NCBI RefSeq assembly: GCF_902813185.1
Contig: NZ_LR778302.1
Span: 1-64,000, forward strand
DNA length: 64,000 nucleotides
Source: Denitratisoma oestradiolicum
GTDB lineage: Bacteria > Pseudomonadota > Gammaproteobacteria > Burkholderiales > Rhodocyclaceae
Direction: 5' to 3'
The translations under genes and the position numbers were made by a program. Position 1 is the first letter of the stretch, and the number at the start of each line of letters is the position of its first letter. Shown in pieces: positions 26,919-35,850 of the stretch. Below the pieces are notes generated by a model that was given only the letters and a program-made list of their open reading frames with translations, ran no database searches and was not told the origin of the DNA.

Positions 26919-27578
26919 TTATTCGGTTTCAGGGTTTTCAGGAATGACGTCGTTGGGCTTGAGCAGGCCGTTCAGGAACTGCGCCGCCGCTTCCGGCGTT
27001 GGTCGCTGCTGCATCGTGCCGTTGGAAACCATGCCGTTCTCCGACGTGCTGGGCAGGCCGTAGGCGCCTTGAGCGTTGGCGCGAGGGGCATTGGCAGCGG
27101 ATGGCGCGCCAGGCTGGCCGGAGCCCTGCTGGAAGACGGGCGCACGCACAGGCCGGTAGGTGTCCTGGATGCGGCGGCGGTTGTGCTCGACCAGCCACCG
27201 GCCCGAATCGACCGGCAGATAGACATAGCTCTGGTCGTGCAGGTCGCCGTCCGAGTCCTCCCAGGGCGCGAACCACACGCGCAGCACGCGCGGGGCGCTG
27301 CGGATCGGCGTGCCGCTGTAGATCGGCTTGGTCAACACGCCGTTACCCTCTTTCGCGCGCGAAAGATCGGCGGGCGCAGCGTCACCGTCACCGTGTCGAT
27401 TCACCCGTTGGCCAGGAAGGTTCTTCTGCTGGGCATTGGCGTAGATGCCGGTCATGGATTCGCACAGAATGCCGTCGGGGGCCTTGCACGCGAATTCGGT
27501 CTTCGCGTCATAGCCTGACATGCTGCTGCACCCGGAAAGGGCCACCACGCCCAGCGCCGCAAGAATGGTCAGTCTCAT
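26919..27578 (-). CDS. traV: TraV, outer-membrane lipoprotein of the secretion core
   Basis: 219 residues. Lipobox MRLTILAALGVVALSGCSSM, then ACKAPDGILCESMTGIY with two Cys as in other TraV proteins, and RVWFAPWEDSDGDLHDQSYV, the conserved TraV segment. The palindrome encodes LSRAKEG in its middle, in a region otherwise variable. VirB7-like: anchors TraK and TraB at the outer membrane. Its start abuts the dsbC stop. Confidence 0.9.
   Translation of the reverse strand: MRLTILAALGVVALSGCSSMSGYDAKTEFACKAPDGILCESMTGIYANAQQKNLPGQRVNRHGDGDAAPADLSRAKEGNGVLTKPIYSGTPIRSAPRVLRVWFAPWEDSDGDLHDQSYVYLPVDSGRWLVEHNRRRIQDTYRPVRAPVFQQGSGQPGAPSAANAPRANAQGAYGLPSTSENGMVSNGTMQQRPTPEAAAQFLNGLLKPNDVIPENPETE
27351..27364. 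repeat. Dispersed palindrome TTTCGCGCGCGAAA, site 8
   Basis: Exact core inside traV, encoding part of LSRAKEG. Confidence 0.9.
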
Positions 27579-28294
27579 TACTTACCCCCCAGCCATTGGT
27601 CGATCTTGTCGGCCGGCGCCGCACCAGGCAGCGTGCGGCCATCGAGGGCAATCAAGGTCGGCGTGCCGACCACGCCCAGCTTGGAACCCAGCACCAGGTT
27701 GTCGTTGATGGGGTTGTTGCACGCCTGAAGGGTCGGCGTCACACCCGCCATCATCAGGGCGGACCACGCCTTGGCCTTGTCGGGTGCGCACCAGACGGCG
27801 ATGGATTTGGTTTTCGCCTCGGGATGCAGCGTTTCGAGCGGGTAGAGGAACGTATAGATGGTCACGTTGTTGAGGCGTGCCAGCTCGCCCTCCAGCTTCT
27901 TGCAGTAGGGGCAGTCAGGATCGGAAAAGACGGCCACGGCGCGGCTACCGTCGCCCTTGACGGTCTTGATGGCGTTGGCCAGGTGCTGGCTCGGGAATTC
28001 GACCTTCTTGGTCTCGACCTTACGGGCCGCCGTGATGTCGACCTGTTCCTTCATGTCGAACAGGTGGCCGAAGAGGAAATAGCGCCCGGACTCGTCGGTG
28101 TAGGCGATGTTCTCGCCCATCACGACTTCGTAGAGGCCCGCGATTTGTGACTTGCGGATTTCTTTGAAAGTCGTGTTGGGGTACATGCCCTTGAACTTCT
28201 CGACGATCTGAGAAGGGGCCGCGTCCTGGGCGATGGCGGCCGTGGCGAATGCGGCCAGCAGGGCCACGGACAAAGCGCGTTTAATCATCTTCAT
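27578..28294 (-). CDS. dsbC: DsbC-family disulfide isomerase
   Basis: 238 residues, intact. Signal peptide MKMIKRALSVALLAAFATAAIA, N-terminal dimerisation domain (IRKSQIAGLYEVVMGENIAY), linker helix and thioredoxin domain with VFSDPDCPYCKKLEGELARL (CPYC) and the cis-Pro loop VVGTPTLIALDGR. Periplasmic isomerase that would fold the Cys-rich TraN, TraU and TraH. Starts inside the 3' end of traB. Confidence 0.93.
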   Translation of the reverse strand: MKMIKRALSVALLAAFATAAIAQDAAPSQIVEKFKGMYPNTTFKEIRKSQIAGLYEVVMGENIAYTDESGRYFLFGHLFDMKEQVDITAARKVETKKVEFPSQHLANAIKTVKGDGSRAVAVFSDPDCPYCKKLEGELARLNNVTIYTFLYPLETLHPEAKTKSIAVWCAPDKAKAWSALMMAGVTPTLQACNNPINDNLVLGSKLGVVGTPTLIALDGRTLPGAAPADKIDQWLGGK

Positions 28295-29645
28295 ACCTCC
28301 TGGAATTCGATCCGGTGCGTTTCAAAAGACCGCGATAGTCTTCGCGGACATCGGCCTTGCCGGGTGACGGCGCCCTTGGTCACAAGCAGCTCGATGGTTC
28401 GTCCCCCATCGGTCTCGATGACGGGAAAGAGCTTGTCGGCGGCCTTCAGGTAGTACTGCGCGAGCATCGTGCCGGCCTGCCCGACACCGCCGCCGATGGC
28501 GGCCTGCCCCACCTTGTCGGGGTCGATGGTCTGCGTAGTGCCAAGGCCGCTGGTGTTGGTGGTCGTGGCGGACTGCTGGAAGGCGCGGCCGATGCCGGAC
28601 AGGGCGCCGGCAAACAAGGCGTTGGCCAGAAGCTGGCCTTGTTTGGTGACAAGCCGCCCGCGCAAGCCGGCCTTGCCGTCTTCGCCGATGGCTTGGCCCT
28701 TGATGGCCATTTCCACGGTTTCGCCGTTGCCCAGCACGCAAGACAGTGTTTCAAGGCGGATCATCGACCGCTCGGACGACAGATCGCCCCACGCGGCGCC
28801 GATGACGCGGCAATCCTTGATGTCCAGCTTGTACTTGCTCGGCAGGTTGGCGGGGTCCAGGACATGGAAGGCCACGGGCAGCGGGTTGCCCTGCGCTTGG
28901 CCGCCCGTGGGCGCGTCGATGCCGTTGAGCATGGCGACCCGCACAAAGGAGCCCGCCGGGATGAACTCGATCTGCCGGCGCGAGTCGGTGCCCTGGGTCG
29001 TGCCGTACTTCTTCGCCTTCTCGTCGACCGGGAAACCCACCACTTCGGTATTGCCGCCGGGCGAGCCCGCATTGAGCGCGTTGTTGCCCTTGCCGATGGT
29101 GCCGAACTGGATGATTTCGAGCTGGCGTTTCGGCGGCTCGATGGTCTGATTCAGCGGGCGTTGAGTGGCGCGCCCGTGGCGGTAGCGCCCGCCGGACGTG
29201 GGCCAGTGGGAGGCGTCAAGACCCGCTGCCCGGCACCGCCCTGGCCTGCGCTCTGCACCGGCAAGGGCTGCTGCAACACGGCGCCATCCGTGGGCGGCCG
29301 AGTGGAATCCGTGGCGCCGGGCAATCTGCTCTTGCCCGACTTGAGGTCTTCCAGCTCTTTGGCCTGCTTCTTGATGAGGTCGTCTTGCTGGCGAAGTTGG
29401 TTCTTCACCTCGCTGATGAGCGTTTCATTGCTCTTCTCGCGCGCGGCCTGCTGGGCGCGCCAGGCATCGCGGTCTTCGAGCGAACCGGGGGCCGTGATAG
29501 TGACGGTCTTGGGTTTCTCGCGGTAACTCGCGGGTGTGGAATCGAAGAGGAACATTCCGGCGCCCATGAGACCGAGGATGCCGGCGGCGGCCCCCCCGAT
29601 CAGCATGTACTGGCGCTTGCGGACTTGGGCGTTGGGATCACTCAT
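28281..29645 (-). CDS. traB: TraB, VirB10-like secretion core protein; two frameshifts
   Basis: ATG 29645 (MSDPNAQVRKRQYMLIGGAA) with one N-terminal transmembrane helix, then a coiled coil (KSNETLISEVKNQLRQQDDL) and a Pro-rich linker. A base missing near 29155 leads to NQTIEPPKRQLEIIQFG and GFPVDEKAKKYG, IPAGSFVRVAMLNGIDAPTG and VLGNGETVEMAIKGQAIGED, the TrbI/VirB10 beta-barrel domain. Two bases missing near 28365 give the end VREDYRGLLKRTGSNSRRYE-DD, stopping at 28281 within dsbC. 455 residues restored (F 475). Spans inner and outer membranes. Confidence 0.9.
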
Positions 29646-30384
29646 TTTCTTTGCGCTCCCGCACGAGGAAGATGTCGGTGCCATCGCCCGCCGGCAAGGT
29701 GTGGTGCTCGATGGAAACGGCGCGCACGCCTCGGCGATACAGCTCCTGTTCGACCAGCAACATGTCGGACGGGGAGACATTGGTCAGGCGGTATTTCTCG
29801 CCCACCAAGTCGCCTTCCAGGTACTTGGTCAGCAGGACCAGGCGGCCCTCTTTCCACAAGGGCACTTCCTTGTTGACGGCGATGCTTTCGACGCTTTCTT
29901 GCAGCGCCGGGTCGGCCATGACCAGCACCAGGTCTTTGATCTTTCGCTGGTACGACACGGCGCGACCGTCAGCCGTGGTGCGCGGTGCGGCGCTGGCAGG
30001 GCCGCCCTTCTCGCCCGGCGGGCGCAGGATGATTTCCTCACCCGAGACCGGGCGCGGCACCAGGATGACCTTGTAGGTCACCCCCTTGTCGTCGGACACG
30101 AACAAAGTGACAGTGCCCACGCTCGGGGTGTCGCTCGCCAGCGTGAAGTAGAGGGCGCCCAGCGCTTCATCCTTCACGACGGAAATGACATCCTTCTGCG
30201 AGGGCACCACGCTGGCGATGCGCCGCCCTTCGACGGCCAGCCGGTTTTGTTCCTTCGCGGAAATGTTGACCTGAACGTGGTTGCGGTCGGCCCCCTCGAT
30301 GACCTGGGTGGCGTGCGCGTTAAGACTGGCCAGCAGCGCGAGCAGCAGAATCGGCCTTGACGATTTCTTCAATTTTGGAAACAT
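29638..30384 (-). CDS. traK: TraK, VirB9-like secretin-type core protein
   Basis: 248 residues from ATG 30384 (an in-frame ATG lies at 30417). Signal peptide MFPKLKKSSRPILLLALLASLNAHA (start and end given, 25 residues), then VIEGADRNHVQVNISAKEQN and the beta-rich C-terminal domain with GDLVGEKYRLTNVSPSDMLL. Outer-membrane partner of TraV and TraB. Its 5' end overlaps the 3' end of traE by about 65 bp and its stop overlaps the traB start. Confidence 0.88.
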   Translation of the reverse strand: MFPKLKKSSRPILLLALLASLNAHATQVIEGADRNHVQVNISAKEQNRLAVEGRRIASVVPSQKDVISVVKDEALGALYFTLASDTPSVGTVTLFVSDDKGVTYKVILVPRPVSGEEIILRPPGEKGGPASAAPRTTADGRAVSYQRKIKDLVLVMADPALQESVESIAVNKEVPLWKEGRLVLLTKYLEGDLVGEKYRLTNVSPSDMLLVEQELYRRGVRAVSIEHHTLPAGDGTDIFLVRERKENE

Positions 30385-30911
30385 AGAGACGCCCCGAAGA
30401 TGTGACGGTGAATTCAACCAAGTAGTCCTTGTCGCGTTCGCTGGTGAGCTTGTCGGCGATGTAGGTCTTGAGCTTGCCGCTGACCTTCACGCGCATTTCG
30501 CGCTCGGACACTTCCTCTTTGCGCGGCACCCAAATGGTGGTGACACGCTCTTGCTTGATCCGCATGGCCGCCGAGTCCAGCGCGGTCTTGAGAACCGCGT
30601 AGCCATCGGGGTGAGCCATCTTCAAGATCAACTTGTTGTTGTATTCCGCCGTCTCCGGGTGACGGTCAGGATCGAGCCCAGCACGTAGCCGGCCATGTCG
30701 GCCAGGTAATCCTTGTTGGCGTAGTTCGCCCCGATCTCGTAGGGCCGGCGGACTTCCGGCGGCACGATCCGGGTGGTATCCCGGAACACCACGTAGCTCA
30801 GGAGGAACAGGCCGCCGAACAAAGTGCAGGCCAGCACCAGATTCATCAGGCGGTGAAAGCGGATTTGGGACTTGAGCGCATCGCGCTCGTTGTGTGCCTT
30901 TCAGGTGTCAT
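30320..30911 (-). CDS. traE: TraE, VirB5/VirB8-type pilus assembly protein; two frameshifts
   Basis: ATG 30911. Restoring one A near 30896 gives MTPEKAHNERDALKSQIRFH, then a transmembrane segment NLVLACTLFGGLFLLSYVVF and VPPEVRRPYEIGANYANKDY. A C missing near 30655 leads on to LILKMAHPDGYAVLKTALDS and VSGKLKTYIADKLTSERDKD-YLVEF, the TraE C-terminal beta domain. 197 residues restored (F 188). Confidence 0.88.
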
Positions 30912-30917
30912 GGCGGG

Positions 30918-31207
30918 CTACCCATTGAGTTCGCGGATGTGGGAGCCTGGCAATTCCTTCGGTTCAGGAAAGCCAGTGAACCAATAGAGAAGATGAGTGG
31001 CCATGCCCGGATGCTGGCCCGCCTTCAGCTTGTTGTAGAGGAAGCCCAGCAGCACGCCGAAGAAGACCCGGAAATCGGGAACTCCGTGGCCACACCGATG
31101 AGCATCCCCAGGATGGCGATGGCGGCTACATCCAGCTCCCAAAACAGAAACTTGCCGGCGTCATCCAGTCGGCGCGGGATGTAGTGAGACAGATCCGTTT
31201 GTGACAT
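30918..31207 (-). CDS. traL: TraL, inner-membrane pilus assembly protein; one frameshift
   Basis: ATG 31207 with GGGAGGG upstream. SHYIPRRLDDAGKFLFWELD is the conserved TraL start, followed by a first helix (VAAIAILGMLIGVATEF). A base missing near 31078 shifts the frame; the rest has FFGVLLGFLYNKLKAGQHPG and HLLYWFTGFPEPKELPGSHI. 96 residues restored (F 91). VirB3-like. Confidence 0.88.
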
Positions 31208-31222
31208 GACCACCCTCCCCGT

Positions 31223-31558
31223 TTAGATGACGGCCGTGAAGCTGGCGTTGACGATGCCCACCACGATGCCGATACCGATGGCAAGCACCAGGGCGCCGAA
31301 GAACCAGCTCCAGTCCTTGCGCACGGCTGCCACGACCGAACCCACCGCGACAGCGACCAAGGCCGCGAGCTTGCCCAGGTTGCCCTTGACCCAGCTCTCG
31401 AACTTGGTGGCGGCGGCCTCGAACTCCGTACCGTCCGTTGCGTAGGCGCTCTGGACCGCCATCAGGAGGGCCAGAATCAGCCCGACGTAGAGGAAGGCTT
31501 TGAGCCACTGGCGCGCCTCTTCGCGCATGGACACCGCATTGGCGTTTGCAACAATCAT
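31223..31558 (-). CDS. traA: TraA pilin precursor
   Basis: 111 residues from ATG 31558, with AAGGAG nine bases upstream. Long leader with MREEARQWLKAFLYVGLILA and a probable cleavage near SAYA-TDGTEF. The mature part (about 70 residues) has ESWVKGNLGKLAALVAVAVG, a short basic loop (RKDW) and FFGALVLAIGIGIVVGIVNA, the two-helix F-pilin plan. It is first in the traALEKB order. Processing is probably by the S26 peptidase encoded at 23371; acetylase TraX is not seen. Confidence 0.88.
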   Translation of the reverse strand: MIVANANAVSMREEARQWLKAFLYVGLILALLMAVQSAYATDGTEFEAAATKFESWVKGNLGKLAALVAVAVGSVVAAVRKDWSWFFGALVLAIGIGIVVGIVNASFTAVI

Positions 31559-31637
31559 CGAAAAACTCCTTCTCATGAGATTTCCCCTGAATCTCCCGGA
31601 TGGGCCTTGCGCGGGGCACGCAAAGAGGGTGTAGCCG

Positions 31638-32021
31638 TCACTTCTCGACAGGGACGGGCTTGCATTCGTACTTGACCTTGGGCTTGGCCCGCTTCTTCGG
31701 CTTCTTCTTGGGGGCCGGCTTGGGCGCTTCGACTTTCGCAGGCGAAAGTTCGACGGGTGGTTGAATCGACTGCGGCTGCGGGATGACCACGGGGGCCGGG
31801 GCCGGCGGCGGAGGCGGCGGCGGAACGTGCAAATGCTTGATCGAGCGTTCCGGGCAGTCGGCGCCATCGCAGAAGATGTATTTCGCATCGCGCGGCACGC
31901 CGAACTGCGTTACGTCGGACAGGCGATCCACCGGGCTGGGTTGGTTCAAGGTCTGCGCCTGGGCGCTTGCGCCGATGGAAGCGAGCGCGGCAACGATCAG
32001 TAAACGGGCCGTGCGGGCCAT
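31638..32021 (-). CDS. Secreted Pro/Lys-rich protein upstream of traA
   Basis: 127 residues from ATG 32021. Signal peptide MARTARLLIVAALASIGASAQA, a short domain with KYIFCDGADCPERSIKHLHV, a run of eight prolines, then a Lys/Pro-rich tail (KKKPKKRAKPKVKYECK). The palindrome variant encodes LSPAK. The linker suggests a protein spanning the periplasm or binding peptidoglycan/DNA. It lies between the transglycosylase and pilin genes. No named family. Confidence 0.6.
   Translation of the reverse strand: MARTARLLIVAALASIGASAQAQTLNQPSPVDRLSDVTQFGVPRDAKYIFCDGADCPERSIKHLHVPPPPPPPAPAPVVIPQPQSIQPPVELSPAKVEAPKPAPKKKPKKRAKPKVKYECKPVPVEK
31734..31747. repeat. Dispersed palindrome, centre variant AG, site 9
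   Basis: TTTCGC-AG-GCGAAA (flanked by AC and GT) inside the gene at 31638-32021, encoding LSPAK. Confidence 0.8.
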
Positions 32022-32022
32022 T

Positions 32023-32535
32023 TCAATCCCCTTGGTAACTGGCAACTTGTGCCGATGCAGTTGAATGTTCTTCGGCCTGTCGCCGGTAGCCTTCGTAGTA
32101 GCGCTGCACGTCCATGACGTACTCGACTTGCGCGGCAACGTTCTTGGAGGCGGGGCCGGCGTAGTAGCAGCCCACCGCCTTCCAGGTAGCCCCGAAGCGC
32201 TGAATGCAGTCGGCCAACACCCATGCGCCGACCTTCTGGCTCGTGCAGGCATCGAAGAGGTCTTCGCGTCGGATGCCGTACTGCGACAGCACGGGTAAAT
32301 GGATCGTGTTGATCTGCATCACACCCAAAGCGCGATTTCCGTCAGGGAGCTTCGGGCCGACCGCGCCCGTCCAGCCGCGCGACTCTTTCCAGGCGATGGC
32401 TTTCAGCAGAAGCGGGTCGATGCCGTACCACTGGCCCGCCTCGTCCCAGCAGGTCGCGGAAGCGGCAACAGGCACCAGAAGAGCGGCGACGGCGATCAGT
32501 GCGCGTGAAGAGAAGTGGGGCAGGCCGTATTCCAT
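32023..32535 (-). CDS. Lytic transglycosylase (VirB1/orf169 type)
   Basis: 170 residues, signal peptide region ALIAVAALLVPVAASA, then CWDEAGQWYGIDPLLLKAIA, WKESRGW with the catalytic Glu, and GVMQINTIHLPVLSQYGI, the SLT domain motifs. Opens peptidoglycan for the transfer machine. First gene of the transfer operon, with the presumed operon promoter just upstream (TAGAAT at about 32541-32546 on the minus strand, no good -35, so activation is likely). Confidence 0.88.
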   Translation of the reverse strand: MEYGLPHFSSRALIAVAALLVPVAASATCWDEAGQWYGIDPLLLKAIAWKESRGWTGAVGPKLPDGNRALGVMQINTIHLPVLSQYGIRREDLFDACTSQKVGAWVLADCIQRFGATWKAVGCYYAGPASKNVAAQVEYVMDVQRYYEGYRRQAEEHSTASAQVASYQGD

Positions 32536-32994
32536 TGGGCAATTCTAGCAGTCAATTTGCTGTCACGGTGAAAGCACGATAACAAAAAAATCCTAGAGCG
32601 ACAAGGCATCTGACGATGGTTTGTCAGCATGAAGGCCGGGGCGATTGTTCGTCTCTCCAAGCCGGGCGCCAGGGCGGCGCCATCACTTCCAAGCGGCATG
32701 TTATGCCGATGGGAAGGGCTGCATGATACCATGTGCAGGAAAAATAACTTCCGTTAGACGGAAGTTATAGGTTTGTGCGTGCGTATAATTCCGGCGCTTC
32801 AGCGGCGCTTAGGCGGCGAATCCGACACGGCAACAAGGGATTTCTGTCAAAATTTGTCCGTTGCCTCGCCGGCGAGGGGCGACCCCTACCCTGCCCGCCG
32901 TTGGCGTGGCGTCTTGCACGGCTGGTTGTCCTGGACAACGGCCAATCGACCATCGGGATCGGCGCGATCCCCCCTTGGACCTGTAGGTGAAAAA
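32536..32994. other. Divergent control region between the transfer operon and the response regulator
   Basis: About 460 bp without a convincing gene. It is AT-rich in its middle and holds the promoters of the transfer operon (left) and of the response-regulator gene (right), the 25 bp inverted repeat at 32744-32768, and a leader of about 200 nt before the GTG at 32995. Confidence 0.5.
32744..32789 (+). promoter_or_regulatory. Response-regulator promoter with 25 bp inverted-repeat operator
   Basis: ATAACTTCCGT-TAG-ACGGAAGTTAT is perfect (32744-32768), followed by TATAAT at 32784-32789. The -35 position (32761-32766, GAAGTT) falls in the right arm and is a poor match, so binding at the repeat probably controls this promoter. 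NarL-type regulators commonly bind such spaced inverted heptamers; autoregulation is inference. Confidence 0.6.
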
Positions 32995-33654
32995 GTGGGA
33001 ATTAGAGTGTTTCTGGCGGACGATCACCGGCTACTCGTCGCCGGCTTCCGCGATGTTTTGAAGGATTACGGTATTGACGTTGTGGAAGTGGCCTACAGCC
33101 TGGACGGGCTGATAGATCGCTACATGGAAGTCAAGCCGGATGTGCTCGTCATTGATGTGCGATTTGACACACGCAACGCCGGGGAAAACGGGCTCGATGC
33201 CTGTGAGGAATTACTGGCCCGCGACCACTCAGCCAAGATCATCGTGTTCAGCCAGTTCGACGATCAGTACATCATCGAGAAGTCCTACAAGCTCGGCGTG
33301 CTGGCGTTCGTGCGCAAGGACGAGAGCACGGAAGTGCTGCACGAAGCAATCAAGACCGTGGCCGAAGGGAAGGAATATTTTTCCCCTGAGATTGCGCAGC
33401 TTCTGGCCTGGTCGGCGGTGAAGGATCGCAATCCGAACAAGCTGCTCGATGAGAAGGAAATGCGCGCCTTCGCCATGACGGCGGACGGCGCATCGCTCAT
33501 CGAGATTGCGGCCGAAATGGGCTTGTCGACCAAGACGGTGGGAACGCTCATGAAGAGCGTGAAGACGAAGCTCAGTGTCGAGAACCCGGCGGACATCACC
33601 AAGCTGGCGATCCGCTACGGCGTCACGACGACCGACCCGAAAACGAGAAGCTGA
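32995..33654 (+). CDS. NarL/LuxR-family response regulator
   Basis: 219 residues from GTG 32995, preceded by TAGGTGA; longer in-frame extensions back to 32773 lack a ribosome site. The receiver has FLADDHRLLVAGF (acidic pocket), phospho-acceptor in VLVIDVRFD, and the Lys in FVRKDES. The C-terminal helix-turn-helix is DGASLIEIAAEMGLSTKTVG. It faces the histidine kinase gene and their 3' ends overlap by 32 bp. It is the probable switch for the adjacent transfer operon. Confidence 0.85.
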   Translation: MGIRVFLADDHRLLVAGFRDVLKDYGIDVVEVAYSLDGLIDRYMEVKPDVLVIDVRFDTRNAGENGLDACEELLARDHSAKIIVFSQFDDQYIIEKSYKLGVLAFVRKDESTEVLHEAIKTVAEGKEYFSPEIAQLLAWSAVKDRNPNKLLDEKEMRAFAMTADGASLIEIAAEMGLSTKTVGTLMKSVKTKLSVENPADITKLAIRYGVTTTDPKTRS

Positions 33655-34564
33655 CCCGCGTGCCTGGCCGCTTGGGGTTGGCGGTATCCGCGCACTGCAC
33701 TTTCAGTTTGCCGCCCAATACGCGCGCCCGCTCGCGCATGTCGATCAGGCCGATGCCGGCGCTGTCCTCGCTCTTGGGGGATGCTTTGATCCCCACCCCG
33801 TCATCGGTCACTTCGACCTTGTAGAGACCGAGCGCCTTACTGTACTGCACCGAGACGCGGACCTGGTTGGCGCTCGCGTGTTTGATGGCGTTGAAGAGCG
33901 CTTCGCGGATAATCTTGTAGGCACTCACGGCCACGGCCTCGGGCAGCTCGGGGCGCTTGGGCAGGTTGTGGTCGAGGATGATCGCCGGCTTGTCGCAAAC
34001 ACTCGTGTAGTGGGCGACCATGGATTCCAGCGCGGCGGTAAAGCCGATGGAGTCGATCACTTCGATACGGGTGTTCTTGATGATGTCGCGCATCTGCGCA
34101 TAGGCATCGGACACCATGTTTTGGGCGTTGGCCAGCAAGGCGGCGGCCCGCTCGTTGTCCTGGATCAGCGGTTCGAGCTGCTTCAAGACGTTGCGGCTCA
34201 AGAGCAGTTGAGGATTGACCTCATCATGCAGCCGGCGCGCGAGCGTGCGCCGTTCCTCGTCGATCCGCCGGTTCGATTCGGCCAGCACGCGGCGGGTCTC
34301 TTCGTGTGAGACATCGACGCGCGCCATGCCGTAGCTCGCTGTGAGGTAGAGCACATACAGGAAGAAGACCAGCATCAGACCGGCCGCCATGCTGGAAATC
34401 ATGTTGGCGCGGGTGATGTAGGGTAGTGCGAGGATCAGCAGAGCCGCCCACACCCATAGGAAATACTTGGCGGCCCGGTTGCCCTTGACCGCCAGGAAAA
34501 GACTGACGGCGAACACCGTCAGCACGAAGGCGCAGCTCGTGTAGTAGATGATGGTCAGGTCCAC
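33623..34564 (-). CDS. NarL-type sensor histidine kinase
   Basis: 313 residues. About four N-terminal transmembrane helices with almost no periplasmic loops, then the HisKA_3 motif LARRLHDEVNPQLLLSRNVL (phospho-His) and the ATPase domain with IREALFNAIKHASANQVRV (N box), VTDDGVGI and GIGLIDMRERARVLGG. The sensor part is integral to the membrane, so it may sense membrane or intracellular signals, perhaps through the PAS protein encoded upstream in the same operon. Confidence 0.85.
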   Translation of the reverse strand: MDLTIIYYTSCAFVLTVFAVSLFLAVKGNRAAKYFLWVWAALLILALPYITRANMISSMAAGLMLVFFLYVLYLTASYGMARVDVSHEETRRVLAESNRRIDEERRTLARRLHDEVNPQLLLSRNVLKQLEPLIQDNERAAALLANAQNMVSDAYAQMRDIIKNTRIEVIDSIGFTAALESMVAHYTSVCDKPAIILDHNLPKRPELPEAVAVSAYKIIREALFNAIKHASANQVRVSVQYSKALGLYKVEVTDDGVGIKASPKSEDSAGIGLIDMRERARVLGGKLKVQCADTANPKRPGTRVSFSFSGRSS

Positions 34565-34590
34565 GCCGAGGGTTCCATGACGGCGGACGG

Positions 34591-34866
34591 TCAGCGCATC
34601 TTGTTTAGCGCGGATTCACCCGTGTCGCCTACCGCGATGCCTAGCTCAGCGGCTTGGTTGGAGGCCGCTACCACCTTGGCCTTGCGCATGTCGTCGAAGG
34701 TGTTGACGCCGGTCACGATGGCGCAGACCTCGCCGGTCTTGTTGCAGGTTTCGACGTTGATGTAGCCGCAGCCGAGAATGCCCTTGGGGGCCTTCATCAC
34801 CAGTAGCGGCCGCTTCAGCTCGAACTGGAGATATTCGATATGGTCTTGAATGGCGCCAGCGTCCAT
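34591..34866 (-). CDS. DUF1805 (YunC-like) protein
   Basis: 91 residues. RPLLVMKAPKGILGCGYINV and CNKTGEVCAIVTGVNTFDDM match the YunC/DUF1805 family closely. Small soluble protein of unknown function with conserved Cys residues. Encoded between the PAS protein and the histidine kinase, so it may be part of the signal path; this linkage is unusual and is inference. Confidence 0.75.
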   Translation of the reverse strand: MDAGAIQDHIEYLQFELKRPLLVMKAPKGILGCGYINVETCNKTGEVCAIVTGVNTFDDMRKAKVVAASNQAAELGIAVGDTGESALNKMR

Positions 34867-34897
34867 GAGGGTTTCCTTTCCCGTAGTGGTTGAAAAA

Positions 34898-35758
34898 TCA
34901 GTCTTTGCGCTTGCTGTTTTGGATCATTTCCGAAATCGCGTCGTTGGCCATCGTGGCCCGAAAGCTCTCGATGAAATGGGCGACCGCCTCGGGATGTTGC
35001 TTGTCCAGCTTGGAAATGTCGATGTTGATGCAGATGAAACCGATCAGCCCGTAAACGTCGTGGAAGATCGGGATCGTGGTGGACTTGACCGCCCGGCCGT
35101 CCTTGAGGGCCAGGTCGTAGCTGATGAACGATCCGCCACGGCCCTGCCCCTGGCCCTCGCCGTAGCTGTAATTCCTGATGAGCTGGATGCCGAAGTTGGT
35201 GTTGGTGTCGCCCAGGCGCCGCCCGGAAATCGGGTTTTGCACGGCGATGATCGAGCGCAGCGGGTTGCGCGTGTCGTGTAAGACGATTTCGATGGGCGTG
35301 CCGGCGAAGGTCTGCCCCATGCCATTCACGATGTCGCGGTAGGACTGGAAAATCCGATCCTTCTCCCGATCAACCTCCCCCAGCGCCGCATAGTCGGGTT
35401 GCTGGGAAAGCAGAAGGTATTTGGCCTTGGTGGCGCCATCGAGCATCAAGGTGACATTGTTGGAGTTACCGAGGTAGATCAGATCGGCGATGGCGCGCGG
35501 CGACGGGTGTTCGGTGAGGTAATCGACCGCCTTGGTGAAGCGCTCCCGATCCAGATAGAGGGCGCCCGCATCGTCAGCCCGGATCGGGTACAGATCGTCG
35601 TAGGCGGCCAGCGCGCGCCCCGGCAGCACCTTGGGGTCGGGGTTGGCCGGGGCACGGTAGCCCAGGACGTAGATACTGATGGCAGCGATCAGCAAGGCCG
35701 GCACAAAGACCGTGGCCAGCCGTTTCCAGTCAATAGCAAGAAGCGATGTCGCACCCAC
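34898..35758 (-). CDS. Membrane-anchored YheO-type PAS sensor protein
   Basis: 286 residues from GTG 35758 with GGGAGGG upstream. One transmembrane helix (LATVFVPALLIAAISIYVLG), a region of about 100 residues, then a YheO-like PAS domain: TPIEIVLHDTRNPLRSIIAV, GRRLGDTNTNFGIQLIRNY, SYDLALKDGRAVKSTTIPIF and LIGFICINIDISKL. YheO/DauR proteins normally carry a DNA-binding domain; here the domain is tethered to the membrane instead. First gene of the PAS-DUF1805-kinase operon. Confidence 0.75.
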   Translation of the reverse strand: MGATSLLAIDWKRLATVFVPALLIAAISIYVLGYRAPANPDPKVLPGRALAAYDDLYPIRADDAGALYLDRERFTKAVDYLTEHPSPRAIADLIYLGNSNNVTLMLDGATKAKYLLLSQQPDYAALGEVDREKDRIFQSYRDIVNGMGQTFAGTPIEIVLHDTRNPLRSIIAVQNPISGRRLGDTNTNFGIQLIRNYSYGEGQGQGRGGSFISYDLALKDGRAVKSTTIPIFHDVYGLIGFICINIDISKLDKQHPEAVAHFIESFRATMANDAISEMIQNSKRKD

Positions 35759-35850
35759 AATAAGCCCTCCCGGCCGCACCTTTATCCGCTACATGATATT
35801 GGGATTAGGGTGGGTCGGGGTATACCCGGTTTCGGCGGGCTGTGCGGTAG

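Noticed and set aside
32773..32994. In-frame N-terminal extension of the response regulator
   Set aside because: The added 74 residues have no receiver-domain counterpart and no ribosome site, while GTG 32995 follows TAGGTGA at the right distance.
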